Positions 16,038-24,813 of a stretch of DNA of 48,269 nucleotides are shown here, in pieces. The number at the start of each line of letters is the position of its first letter. Position 1 is the stretch's first letter. The translations under genes were made by a program, and so were the position numbers. The DNA is from Candidatus Poseidonia sp. (GTDB lineage Archaea > Thermoplasmatota > Poseidoniia > Poseidoniales > Poseidoniaceae), in NCBI GenBank assembly GCA_022426155.1, contig JAKMEE010000018.1, positions 1-48,269 on the forward strand, given 5' to 3'. The notes beneath the pieces were generated by a model that saw only the letters and a list, made by a program, of their open reading frames with translations, did no database searches and had not been told where the DNA came from.

Positions 16038-17537
16038 ATGACTGAAAACGGCGAGCGAACCACCGATATTGAGGTGGATGAGGCTGCAGCATATTTTGGT
16101 GTGACGGCTTCATCGGATACGCTTCATGCTATGATGGCCATGCCGCGTGAATCCGCCATGATTCAGTTTTTCGAATTACTGTCTGACATTGTTCTTCTTC
16201 CTGGAGAGTTTGATTTTGAGGCTGCCAGTAAAAGAATGCAATGTGAAGGGGGAGAGATCTACTATCTTGTCGCAGGCCATCTTGGATTGATGACCATGGC
16301 AGACCCACTTCTGCATATTCTTGGCTTGCCAGATTCAAGTGGAGAAATTCATGGTGCTAAATCCGCTAATATTTCTGCTGACCAAGAGACGGCTTTGACT
16401 TCGCTTGCTGATCCCATGCGCATCATCAAACTCTTCGCAGTTGCACACCAAACCGGTGGTGGAGAGGAAGTCACAAATTATCTTTCAACGTTAGAGGGTT
16501 TGTTTGCTACACCAGAAAATTCAATTTCAGCATTCGTCTCAATCAAGAATGAATTGGACGCTGCTCTTGATGTGGTGGGTCACGTGCTACCAATTGAGAC
16601 CCTTGCGAGTGGGAATGCTGCAGCCTCAACCGTCTCGGCATCATCCAGTACTCCTCCTGCAGCCCCAAAGAAATCTGTAGTCCCTCTACCTTCTTCGGCT
16701 CCCAAGCAACCTGAGCCCATGCCAGCCAAGGAACAACCAAAGCAGGAAGTTCCTTTGCCGAGTCAAACAGTTGATCTTCCCGAAATTACTCCTTCCCCTA
16801 CAAAGGAACCTGAAGTTAACGTGGAGAATCAAAAACAAGTCGCTCGAGCGACACAGGACGCCTTTGCAGGTGCATTTGACATCAGCATTGGTTCTGAGGA
16901 ACCTGTTGAAACTGAACCAATTGCATCTCCAGAACCACCTATTGAAGAGCCCGAAGTAGCTACCGAACCTGCAGTGGAACCAATCCCTGAACCCGAAGTA
17001 GAAGCAGAACCGTTTGTGAGTGCTGCTGAACATTTCATCGCTGCAGATGAGGATGGAAGCGGTGCACTTTCCGTTGAGGAACTCGCCGTCGCAACAGGGT
17101 CAACGCTTGAAGAAGCCAAAGAAATGCATGCTGAGGCAGACACAGATGGTGATGGAACCGTTACACTTTCCGAATTCGTCTCATCCTCAGCTTCTGAAAA
17201 AACAGCATCCTTGCCACGTCCTGTTGCACCCGTTCGTAAACCCCTCACTGGGCCCACGGCTCCAACTCCGGCTCAAGCCCCCCCTCAACCTCAACAAGCC
17301 TGGCCCCAACAACAGCCTCAGCCTCAACAAGCCTGGCCTCAGCAGCAACCGAAGCCGCAACAAGCTTGGCCTCAACAACAACAACCTCCTCAGCCAGGTT
17401 GGCCTCAACCGCAACCCCAAGCGCCCATGGTACAACCAACCATCCGTTCAGGGGTTCAATGCCGAGGATGTGGCATAGGTCTCGATCCATATTGGCGGTT
17501 TTGTCCGATTTGTGGTCAACAAAACCTTGGTTACTGA
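16038..17537 (+). CDS. Cytosolic EF-hand pair protein with Pro/Gln repeats and C-terminal zinc ribbon
   Basis: The product has 499 residues and no signal peptide or membrane helix. Residues 1-190 are a mostly helical domain I do not recognise. A Pro/Glu-rich linker follows. Two canonical EF-hand loops, DEDGSGALSVEE and DTDGDGTVTLSE (about 335-385), each have the 12-residue pattern ending in Glu, so Ca2+ binding is expected. A Pro/Gln/Trp-rich tract with three 11-residue repeats (PQQAWPQQQP-type) leads to a C-terminal CX2CX10CX2C zinc ribbon (CRGCGIG and CPICGQQN). It starts 76 bases after the giant surface protein on the same strand. A cytosolic Ca2+-binding protein beside a Ca2+-binding surface receptor invites a signalling hypothesis, which is inference. 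The gene ends seven bases into the convergent M29-like gene. Confidence 0.88.
   Translation: MTENGERTTDIEVDEAAAYFGVTASSDTLHAMMAMPRESAMIQFFELLSDIVLLPGEFDFEAASKRMQCEGGEIYYLVAGHLGLMTMADPLLHILGLPDSSGEIHGAKSANISADQETALTSLADPMRIIKLFAVAHQTGGGEEVTNYLSTLEGLFATPENSISAFVSIKNELDAALDVVGHVLPIETLASGNAAASTVSASSSTPPAAPKKSVVPLPSSAPKQPEPMPAKEQPKQEVPLPSQTVDLPEITPSPTKEPEVNVENQKQVARATQDAFAGAFDISIGSEEPVETEPIASPEPPIEEPEVATEPAVEPIPEPEVEAEPFVSAAEHFIAADEDGSGALSVEELAVATGSTLEEAKEMHAEADTDGDGTVTLSEFVSSSASEKTASLPRPVAPVRKPLTGPTAPTPAQAPPQPQQAWPQQQPQPQQAWPQQQPKPQQAWPQQQQPPQPGWPQPQPQAPMVQPTIRSGVQCRGCGIGLDPYWRFCPICGQQNLGY
17289..17387 (+). repeat. Three tandem 33-bp repeats inside the EF-hand gene
   Basis: Units begin at 17289, 17322 and 17355 and encode an 11-residue Pro/Gln/Trp unit (PQQAWPQQQPQ and variants). 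The period is exact and the units differ mostly by synonymous changes. Copy number could vary between strains by slippage without breaking the frame. Confidence 0.85.
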
Positions 17538-18817
17538 TCCACGCCTACCAGGAATTTTCCATCTTCAATCACTGGCGTTTCATCCAGCCATAGATTTGGT
17601 AGTTTTACCACTCCAGAAATGTGTATCCCAACGGCTGCGGTTCCTCCAAGTCTTGTGTTGTCTCCAATTGAAAAGTAAACAGTTCCAAGTCGTTTTTCGT
17701 CTTCTAAAACATTGCCCATCAATCGTGCCTTTGGGTTCATTCCGAAACCAAATTCGGCCACAGTCCAGACATTTTCTTGTTCCTTTGAGCGCAAACGCTT
17801 GGCTGCTTCCCCGAAGGCCTGTCGAATTTGTGCAGCAATTGTACCACCTTTCACATCGATGACCAATCCGTCCTCAACTTGCAAGATAATTGGTTCATCA
17901 ACCAAGGCTGAATCCCAAGATCCATCGATCACAATGGTTCCATTCATGGTGCCTTCTCTTGGCAGGGTGAAAATCTTTCCAGCTGGAAGGTTGGTCAGCA
18001 TGCGAGGCCGGTTGCAAATTCCATTGTCATCCAGTTTCCATTCCCTCCAATTCACCTCAAAGGTCACATTTGTTCCAGAGGCTGATTTGAGATTGACAAT
18101 TCGCTTTCTTCGGAGGGTTGGATTCATGGCTCCAATGTGCTTCTTGATGAGATTAAAGTCAGCAGACATGCCTCCTTGCGTGAACATTTCATTGGTCATT
18201 CCAGGCATTGTGGCTACACGTGCTCCATCCTTGATCGCTTGACGAACAGCACGTGTATGTGTCAATGAGTACTTTGTAGGTGCGATGACAACCTGCTGTT
18301 GGCGCATGAGATTTACCACTGGGCTTGGGGGTTCTTCGCTGTGATGGCGCCCCTTTGGCATGACGATCAAAAGAACACGGTCAGAGCGCTGTGATGCTGC
18401 ATCATGAAGCGCTTGACCGATGTCTGTGGTGGTCGGATCACACACGATCAGGATGTTTTCACCTCGGCGTAAATCCATGCATGTGTCAATTACCGTCAGT
18501 GCACTCTTAGACATCCGTTCAACACGCTCATCATCTGGAGCCGTTGCGTAATCGAAGTCGTCATCATCCAAATACAACGGAACATAGGAGAGTTCTGTCG
18601 CCTGTCCAGCCTCTTCAGCAATCGCTTCATCCAAATCAGGATCATTGGAGACATCAATGATGTCGTCCTTGCCTTTTCGGCGGAAAGGAGACACCATGAC
18701 TCCCCTACCCTTACGTGCTTCTTCAATGTGTGGTTCTGTTGAGAGATTGAGGAGGTCGTCTGACATGAGATATTCATGTGGGAGTGTTGAAGAAGATGCA
18801 TCAGGTGGTTCAAGCAT
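17531..18817 (-). CDS. M29 aminopeptidase / NicX-like family protein (COG2309-like)
   Basis: The product is 428 residues, or 411 if translation starts at the ATG at 18766. After an acidic N-terminal extension of about 95 residues it has the body of the archaeal family related to aminopeptidase T and to the NicX dioxygenase. Recognisable blocks are GENILIVCDP (residues 118-127), EFGFGMNPKARLMGNVLEDE (about 357-376) and the final GTVYFSIGDN and GIHISGVV segments. In relatives, as I recall them, the last blocks read TVH and HxD and supply metal ligands. Here they are TVY (Tyr381) and His399-Ile-Ser401, so two expected ligands are absent. It may therefore be a non-canonical or non-catalytic member. 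Divergent from the M32 carboxypeptidase; the longest version shares a CATG with that gene's start. Confidence 0.75.
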   Translation of the reverse strand: MLEPPDASSSTLPHEYLMSDDLLNLSTEPHIEEARKGRGVMVSPFRRKGKDDIIDVSNDPDLDEAIAEEAGQATELSYVPLYLDDDDFDYATAPDDERVERMSKSALTVIDTCMDLRRGENILIVCDPTTTDIGQALHDAASQRSDRVLLIVMPKGRHHSEEPPSPVVNLMRQQQVVIAPTKYSLTHTRAVRQAIKDGARVATMPGMTNEMFTQGGMSADFNLIKKHIGAMNPTLRRKRIVNLKSASGTNVTFEVNWREWKLDDNGICNRPRMLTNLPAGKIFTLPREGTMNGTIVIDGSWDSALVDEPIILQVEDGLVIDVKGGTIAAQIRQAFGEAAKRLRSKEQENVWTVAEFGFGMNPKARLMGNVLEDEKRLGTVYFSIGDNTRLGGTAAVGIHISGVVKLPNLWLDETPVIEDGKFLVGVDQ

Positions 18818-20312
18818 GCAAGCCTACGATGACTTTCTTGACCGAGTACGCGACATCCATCGAATCGGGGCACTACAAGGCCATTTGGGATGGGATCAAG
18901 AAGTTTTGATGCCTCCTAAAGGCGGAGCTGCCCGTAGTGAAATGATGGCGTGGTTGGCAGGGCAACGCCACCAGCGTTTGACAGACCCTGCGATGGGTAC
19001 TTTGTTGGATGAATTGGAACAAACCTCACTCGAAGTTGATGCTCAAGCCAACGTCCGAGAAATTCGCCGAGCCTACACCAAAGCATGCTGTCTCCCTTCA
19101 GCCTTCGTGGAAGCGTTTGCCAAAGCGCGTTCAGAGGCCTTGGTGGCATGGCAACAGGCACGAGAAGCTTCGGACTTTTCGATGTTTCAATCAACGTTGG
19201 AACATTTGATTGAGATGACCCGTCAGAAAATTTCGTATTATGGAGTGACAACCACTCCTTACGATGTCTTGCTTGATGAATACGAAGTTGGTATGACGGT
19301 AGCGGACTACGACCCTCTCTTCTCAGGATTGAGGGAACGCCTTGTTCCACTCCTTGAACGAATCACTCTCGCTCAAGAACGTGACAATCCTCTCGTTTTA
19401 CCGGATGAACTTCGGTTTCCTGTCAACAAACAAGAAGCGTTCTGTGAATCAGTTTCGAAAAACATGGGCTTTGATTTCGATGCAGGAAGAATGGATGCAT
19501 CCACTCATCCTTTTTCAGCAGGATTGTGGCCTGGCGACACCCGATTTACCACACGCTTTGATGAAACCGACCCTTTCTCTTGCCTCTATGCTGTGATGCA
19601 TGAAACAGGCCATGCACTCTATGAGCAGGGACTGGATCATGAGCATCGATTTACGCCTCGAGGCGAAGCTGTCTCCTTGGGCGTTCATGAATCTCAAAGT
19701 CGATTCTGGGAAAACCAAATCGGGCGGACAGAAGCCTTCTGGACAGTTGCACTTCCGTGGTTTAAGGAGCAATTTCCAGCATCTCCTGATTGGGATGCAG
19801 CCACTTTGAATCGAATTGCGAATCGAGTCGAAAAAGGATTCATTCGTGTTGAGGCCGACGAAGTAACTTACAACTTGCACGTCATGCTCCGCTACGAAAT
19901 AGAGAAAAAATTGTTCAATGGAGACCTTGCAGTTGCTGATTTGCCAACAGCCTGGAATACGATGTATGAGTCTTGGTTTGGTATGAAAGTCCCAGAAGAC
20001 CGACTCGGTTGCTTACAGGATATTCACTGGTCGATGGGTGCCTTCGGGTATTTCCCGACATACACGCTGGGCAATCTTTACGCCTCTCAATTGCTTGAGG
20101 CGATGAGAACAGATCTCGGTGACATCGATGCCCTTGTGGCATCAGGGGATTGGACTCCAATGTTAAATTGGCTCAGGCCAAGAATTCATCAACGGGGCAG
20201 TCAAGTTACGCCAGCAGAATTGATTGAAGATGCGACGGGGCATCCACCTTCTCCAGACCCTTTCCTCAATTACGTGGAGAAAAAATACTCAGCTCTCTAC
20301 AATCTTGATTGA
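18816..20312 (+). CDS. Carboxypeptidase Taq (M32 metallopeptidase)
   Basis: The product is 498 residues, the normal size for M32 zinc carboxypeptidases, which remove C-terminal amino acids from peptides in the cytosol. The zinc site is H262-ETGH-266 in AVMHETGHALYEQGL. The third ligand glutamate lies in the conserved GVHESQSRFWEN block. The N-terminal segment (IGALQGHLGWDQEVLMPPKG) and IRVEADEVTYNLH near residue 350 are also family hallmarks. ATG 18816 is chosen because family similarity begins there and AGGTGG lies seven bases upstream; the reading frame is open further upstream but overlaps the divergent gene. It ends one base before the convergent dihydroorotase gene. Probable role: peptide recycling in a protein-degrading heterotroph. 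Confidence 0.93.
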   Translation: MQAYDDFLDRVRDIHRIGALQGHLGWDQEVLMPPKGGAARSEMMAWLAGQRHQRLTDPAMGTLLDELEQTSLEVDAQANVREIRRAYTKACCLPSAFVEAFAKARSEALVAWQQAREASDFSMFQSTLEHLIEMTRQKISYYGVTTTPYDVLLDEYEVGMTVADYDPLFSGLRERLVPLLERITLAQERDNPLVLPDELRFPVNKQEAFCESVSKNMGFDFDAGRMDASTHPFSAGLWPGDTRFTTRFDETDPFSCLYAVMHETGHALYEQGLDHEHRFTPRGEAVSLGVHESQSRFWENQIGRTEAFWTVALPWFKEQFPASPDWDAATLNRIANRVEKGFIRVEADEVTYNLHVMLRYEIEKKLFNGDLAVADLPTAWNTMYESWFGMKVPEDRLGCLQDIHWSMGAFGYFPTYTLGNLYASQLLEAMRTDLGDIDALVASGDWTPMLNWLRPRIHQRGSQVTPAELIEDATGHPPSPDPFLNYVEKKYSALYNLD

Positions 20313-20313
20313 T

Positions 20314-21723
20314 TTACGACCAAGGTGTCATGAGCAACGGCTCTCCAACTTCACCGGGTTTAACCAGGAGTTTGCCTTTTGGGCCTGTGGCTTCGGTGCG
20401 CTCAAAGACTGGAATGCCTGCAACGACGGTCACTTGGGCCCAGCCAACTAAATCTCTTCCTCGGAATGGATTCCAGCCCACTCGGGACCAACTGTGTTGG
20501 TCCTCAACGGTGCGAGAGTTGGACATGTCAACCAATACCACGTCTCCATCAGCACCTTCTTCAAGACGTCCTTTACCAACCATGTTGTAACATTCCGCAA
20601 CGTTTGTGGACATCCATTGCGCGACATCTTCAATGGTGCATGTTCCATTCTTTGCATGAGTTAGCATGACTGCTAATGATGTTTCAACTCCAGGCATTCC
20701 ACTCGGTGCTGAAGGGAATCCCAGGTTCTTTGCTTCAGTGGTGTGCGGTGCGTGATCGGTCGCAATGCATTGAACAGTACCAGATTTGAGTTGTTTCCAG
20801 AGCGTTTCTTTGTCAGCCTCGTATCGAATGGGCGGGTTCATCTGAAGGCGAGTGCCTTCTCGTGCGACATCCTCTTCGTTGAACGTGAGATGCTGTGGCA
20901 AGGTTTCAGTGGTGATCAGAGCCTGAGTAGAGTCTGCTTGTGAAGGCATTGAGGTAATGCCCTCCAGCCAATCAGCCTCCAAGCCACTGGTCAGATGGAG
21001 GATGTGCAATCGGTGGCCACTCTCTTGAGCCAATTTCACCGCACGCTTCGTGGCCAGTAAAGCGGTTACATCATCTCGCCATTCTGCATGAGCTGCAATG
21101 TCGGTACGATCTTTGAACGCATCAAAGCGCTCTTTCAGTCGTCGCTCATCCTCTGCATGAACGGCGATGAGTCCACCAGTACCATGAAAAATTGATTCGA
21201 GAGCTTGTTGCTCATTCACCAACAAGGTTCCAGTCGATGAGCCCATGAATACCTTGATTCCACAGATGCCTGGGACGCTGATCGGGGCCTCAGGAGTGCC
21301 GACGACATCTTGCAGGTCACTGAGGTTATCTGGGGTCGCTCCAATGAAAAACCCATAATTGTTCACGCATTTCTGAGAAGCAGTGTCCAATTTACCTTGC
21401 ATACCTTCCATATCGGTAATTGATGGCTTGTTGTTGGGCATATCGAGAAATGAGGTCACACCACCGCTCACGGCAGCAGCAGAACCTGAACCGAGGTCTT
21501 CTTTCTCTGGTTGGCCTGGGTCTCGGAAATGGCACTGAGGGTCGATAATTCCAGGCAATAAATGCAGGCCACGAGCATCAATAAAAAGTTCATCATCATT
21601 CGGTTTGAGTGCATCCCCGACAAGGATTTCTTCAATCGCTCCATTTTTGATTCGGAGATCCCCAATCACTGATGTTTCAGGTAAGATCATTGTTGCGCCA
21701 TGGATGAGTAAATTGCCTTGCAT
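20314..21723 (-). CDS. pyrC: Dihydroorotase
   Basis: A 469-residue amidohydrolase that closes carbamoyl-aspartate to dihydroorotate, the third step of pyrimidine synthesis. The metal site block is DPQCHFRDPG (61-70). The usual first histidine of HxH is Gln63, a variant also found in other dihydroorotases (recalled, not checked). Lys157 in GIKVFMGSSTG is the likely carbamylated bridging lysine, and IATDHAPHT carries the catalytic aspartate. ATG 21723 is chosen because MQGNLLIHGA begins the beta-sandwich typical of the family and GAGAGAAGG lies just upstream; longer readings add an unsupported tail. A TATA-like ATTATATT lies about 43 bp upstream. No other pyrimidine gene adjoins it. Confidence 0.93.
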   Translation of the reverse strand: MQGNLLIHGATMILPETSVIGDLRIKNGAIEEILVGDALKPNDDELFIDARGLHLLPGIIDPQCHFRDPGQPEKEDLGSGSAAAVSGGVTSFLDMPNNKPSITDMEGMQGKLDTASQKCVNNYGFFIGATPDNLSDLQDVVGTPEAPISVPGICGIKVFMGSSTGTLLVNEQQALESIFHGTGGLIAVHAEDERRLKERFDAFKDRTDIAAHAEWRDDVTALLATKRAVKLAQESGHRLHILHLTSGLEADWLEGITSMPSQADSTQALITTETLPQHLTFNEEDVAREGTRLQMNPPIRYEADKETLWKQLKSGTVQCIATDHAPHTTEAKNLGFPSAPSGMPGVETSLAVMLTHAKNGTCTIEDVAQWMSTNVAECYNMVGKGRLEEGADGDVVLVDMSNSRTVEDQHSWSRVGWNPFRGRDLVGWAQVTVVAGIPVFERTEATGPKGKLLVKPGEVGEPLLMTPWS

Positions 21724-21762
21724 GAGCCTTCTCTCTATCTGATGGTATCGTGCTCGGCTCAT

Positions 21763-21770
21763 CAATATAA
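21763..21770 (-). promoter_or_regulatory. TATA box for dihydroorotase
   Basis: The minus strand reads ATTATATT about 43 bp before the pyrC ATG. Transcription would start about 18 bp before the ATG, leaving room for the GAGAGAAGG ribosome binding site. Confidence 0.55.
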
Positions 21771-21783
21771 TGTCAGAGAGCCC

Positions 21784-22368
21784 TCATCTGCGGGAGGCAG
21801 ATTTTGGTCTGAAGGCAAGGCACACATCATCTTTCATGTCGATATAGGGCCCTCCAACCAAGTCAACACAATATGGAACGGCTTTCCAAATTTCATCGAT
21901 GGTTTCCCGAATAGCTTTGGGGCGACCGGGGAGATTGAAGATGAGGGCATTGCCGCGCAATCCTCCAATTTGTCGTGATAGGATGGCTGTTGGAACAAAA
22001 GCTAACGAAATGGAACGCATTTGTTCCCCAAACCCGGGCATGATTCGGTCACAGACTGCCTCAGTGGCTTCGGGTGTGACGTCACGTTCGGTTGGGCCAG
22101 TGCCGCCAGTGGTAACAACGACATGGCACCCTCGTTCATCCACCATTTCAATCAGGGCAGCCTCAATACGACTCTGTTCATCGGGGACGCATCGGTAGTG
22201 TGCGGTCCATGAACTGGCGAACCCATCTCTGAAAAATGAGAGAATTGCTGGGCCCCCCTCGTCAACATAAGTTCCTTCACTTGCACGATCGCTTACGGTC
22301 ACAATGCCGAGATTGATGTGTTCTCCGACATGCGAGGCTAGCCCGTCAGAGGAGGTCAACTCGTCCAT
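21784..22368 (-). CDS. moaB: MoaB/MogA-type molybdopterin adenylyltransferase
   Basis: The product is 194 residues. The fold of MogA/MoaB proteins is evident: NLGIVTVSDRASEGTYVDEGGP near residue 18, the phosphate-binding loop VVVTTGGTGPTERDVTPEA near residue 80, and NLPGRPKAIRETI near the C-terminus. In the cofactor pathway this domain adenylates molybdopterin before metal insertion. Archaeal members are often called MoaB and can serve tungsten or molybdenum cofactors. No other moa genes are present. It starts eight bases after the stop of the large membrane protein gene on the same strand and is probably co-transcribed with it, though no functional link is evident. Confidence 0.9.
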   Translation of the reverse strand: MDELTSSDGLASHVGEHINLGIVTVSDRASEGTYVDEGGPAILSFFRDGFASSWTAHYRCVPDEQSRIEAALIEMVDERGCHVVVTTGGTGPTERDVTPEATEAVCDRIMPGFGEQMRSISLAFVPTAILSRQIGGLRGNALIFNLPGRPKAIRETIDEIWKAVPYCVDLVGGPYIDMKDDVCLAFRPKSASRR

Positions 22369-22376
22369 GACATCAC

Positions 22377-24494
22377 CTACTGGTCGCCGTATTTTGCAAC
22401 AATATCAGCGTGGAAATTGTCCAACAGTGTGTCTTCAAACAATTCGGTTTGGCGACGCATCTTCGTCGAACGAATATGGAGAACTGCCATCAGAATGAAC
22501 ACACCGATAATCATTGGAATGAAGACTTCAAGTTTGTATTGATGCATGAATTTGACAATCCCCTCTGCTGTGTAAGCCCATGTGATTGAGGCGATTGAGC
22601 CACCGACCAATGTAGCGATGAGCACGCGCATGAATTGCATGCGAGACAGGAGTCCAAGCATGGCACCAACAAGTACACCTGATGCCATGAAAGGAATCCA
22701 AACGAACACAATAAGGCCCCAGAATCCCCATTTGTTGATCATTTCACGTTTTTCATTGGCCATGTATTCAACCGTTGAGAGGGTATCACCGAGGAATTTC
22801 GTTTGGAGCATTCTTCCACCTAACCCATCTTGCTTTGCAACGGCTACGATTCGGTCGTCACTCGCTGCCTGTCGTTCCACTCGGCCAGCACCTGAACGGT
22901 CTGCAAGGGTAGAGACTTCATTTCGGGTTTTAACCACTAATTCTTGGCTTCCAAGCAACTCTTGATTTCTATCAGAGATGAAGCGGAACAGTTCATCCTT
23001 GATTTGCGTAGAGGTTTTGTTGAATCGGAAAAATGCAAAGCGTTGGGTCGGTCGGTAAATGACTGAAACGAACACTACTCGGTCATCGCTGGTGACAACT
23101 GCTCCCTTCATTGACAGGTCAGAGCGGCGGGTAAAGAACAAGTCCAAGCTATCTCGGACATCGTCTTCAACTCGTGATAACGAGTGGAGTTCGGAAAAGA
23201 ATGAGGAGTAGTCTTGTTGTTCAATGGCATCTTCTTCTTTGTCCTCTCGAGTTCCAATTCCTAGTCCTGAATCAAAGTCAATCGATTGACCAGTGCCAAT
23301 GACACGAACGGTTAACTGCACGGGTTTGAAGACTCGGAATATGGCGAATTCATCCAGAATATTCCGGAGAACTTCACTTCGAATTTCAGTAGCATCTGAA
23401 AGGGTGTTTTCTGTGTTTTCATACGCTACCATAATGTCAATGGATAATTCCCTTGTTTCTACTTTGAAAAGATCGTAATCGACCTTGATGCTTGCTTGAG
23501 ATGAGATTGTCTCAACCGTATCCCGAATCAGCCGTTTGATGTGGGCACGTGAGAGGATATCGTCGGTATCTTGGTGATAGACTTTGTACATGACAGGGTA
23601 AATGATGAGGAGTGAGATGATGGAAAGGGAGAGTGAGATGAAAGCCATCCACCATGCAGGAATGCCAGCAGCACCGCCAGTCAGCATGGCAGTTTCACGG
23701 CCACCACCAAGTTCTGCGGCCATCAACACATAGCCCCAATCACCCAAGTCTTTGACCGACCAGCACGATCGTGCACCAGCATCTTCGATTCGAACATCAG
23801 AATGTTCTGAATCATCAATGAAAGGCAAGAATGCCAGTGTTTCTTTGGAGATGGTGTGTTCAAAGAGGATCGATTTCGTGAGGCTCTGCTCAATCACTCG
23901 TTCAGATGTACGGTTTGGCTCAACGTGGACATCGATCCGGAATTTCAATTCGTAGGTGCCCTCAGGTAGTTCTGAATAGGGGGCTCGGAAGTAAGCACGG
24001 CCTGTGTTTGGCACCTCCTCTTCGATCACTCGAGTCGTTTCGCCTTGCCCTTCATCTTCAGCAACCATTGATTGGGTGTCATCCACGATGCTCAAGTAAG
24101 TGTAGTTCAGGAAGGCGACTCCATTTGGGAGATTATGGCCGGCAATTGAGAAGAGTTCTTGGTCGGGGTCGGGGAAGATGTGAAGCCAAGGTTGGTCCGT
24201 GATTTCTTCACATTCATCCCCTATGTCTAGAAAAGTGGTAGAGGCTTGGTGATCTAGGGCCGTGGTATTTCCGAACATGCCCGAGGACATTGAGAAGAGG
24301 AGCATTGCAAAGACAAACCCATACATAATTCCTCCAGCAAGAACAAAATCCTCAATGTTGCTGAGAAAACGGCGCCCTCCACCAAGTCTTCGTTGCCTGA
24401 TTTCTTGCAGTTCTTTGGCCTCTTTGTCACGAGCCTTGACAATTTCATCTTGGCCCTCCTTGGAAGGAGTATCGTGCATCTCCTCGGTGGCCAT
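22377..24494 (-). CDS. Large membrane protein with C-terminal small-multidrug-export-like domain
   Basis: The product is 705 residues from the ATG at 24494; a TTG at 24521 would add nine. An N-terminal charged helix is followed by a membrane helix at about 50-70, an extracytoplasmic beta-rich domain of about 200 residues, a second helix at about 275-300, and a cytosolic region of nearly 290 residues. The last ~110 residues hold three or four helices. The part beginning WGFWGLIVFVWIPF, with GALG-type and RVLIATLVGG segments, resembles the Sm_multidrug_ex family (PF06695, COG2426). I recognise no family for the rest, so substrate and role are unknown. It lies upstream of moaB on the same strand. 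Confidence 0.8.
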   Translation of the reverse strand: MATEEMHDTPSKEGQDEIVKARDKEAKELQEIRQRRLGGGRRFLSNIEDFVLAGGIMYGFVFAMLLFSMSSGMFGNTTALDHQASTTFLDIGDECEEITDQPWLHIFPDPDQELFSIAGHNLPNGVAFLNYTYLSIVDDTQSMVAEDEGQGETTRVIEEEVPNTGRAYFRAPYSELPEGTYELKFRIDVHVEPNRTSERVIEQSLTKSILFEHTISKETLAFLPFIDDSEHSDVRIEDAGARSCWSVKDLGDWGYVLMAAELGGGRETAMLTGGAAGIPAWWMAFISLSLSIISLLIIYPVMYKVYHQDTDDILSRAHIKRLIRDTVETISSQASIKVDYDLFKVETRELSIDIMVAYENTENTLSDATEIRSEVLRNILDEFAIFRVFKPVQLTVRVIGTGQSIDFDSGLGIGTREDKEEDAIEQQDYSSFFSELHSLSRVEDDVRDSLDLFFTRRSDLSMKGAVVTSDDRVVFVSVIYRPTQRFAFFRFNKTSTQIKDELFRFISDRNQELLGSQELVVKTRNEVSTLADRSGAGRVERQAASDDRIVAVAKQDGLGGRMLQTKFLGDTLSTVEYMANEKREMINKWGFWGLIVFVWIPFMASGVLVGAMLGLLSRMQFMRVLIATLVGGSIASITWAYTAEGIVKFMHQYKLEVFIPMIIGVFILMAVLHIRSTKMRRQTELFEDTLLDNFHADIVAKYGDQ

Positions 24495-24661
24495 GGTGCG
24501 AGCATGAGGCGTTGGCCTCAAGAACCCTTTTCTGTAAATGGATGAGAGAGTGAGAATTCTAAGAGGGTGTTAGGATGCGGAAAACATCCTTGTAAAATCA
24601 TGAAAAGAAGCCTATGTGGCCTCTCCTATAGAAATAGCCCCACGGCCACTCTCTGTGTTGT

Positions 24662-24737
24662 TGGTGGGTCAGGCCGGACTTGAACCAGCGACCTCGGCAT
24701 CTTCAGTGCCGCGCTCTCCCAACTAAGCTACTGACCC
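24662..24737 (-). tRNA. tRNA-Phe (GAA anticodon)
   Basis: The minus strand folds into a full cloverleaf. The acceptor stem GGGTCAG pairs with CTGACCC. The anticodon stem CGGCA/TGCCG closes the loop CTGAAGA, giving anticodon GAA. The T stem GCTGG/CCGGC closes TTCAAGT. The discriminator is A and CCA is encoded (24662-24664). No intron is present. TTGATATGG, about 30 bp upstream on the minus strand, may be its TATA box. Confidence 0.96.
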
Positions 24738-24746
24738 GTGCAAGGC

Positions 24747-24764
24747 TGGCGAGGCTCCTCGCCA
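24747..24764. terminator. Inverted repeat between RNase PH and tRNA-Phe
   Basis: TGGCGAGGCTCCTCGCCA can form a 7-bp GC-rich stem with a GCTC loop. It lies about 50 bases after the RNase PH stop and ten bases before the tRNA 5' end on the same strand. It could end the upstream transcript or act in tRNA leader processing; no T-run follows. Confidence 0.4.
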
Positions 24765-24813
24765 TATCAAGGCTTCCGCTTCTGAGGGTTCCCCAATTCT
24801 CGCATGAGGGGAT

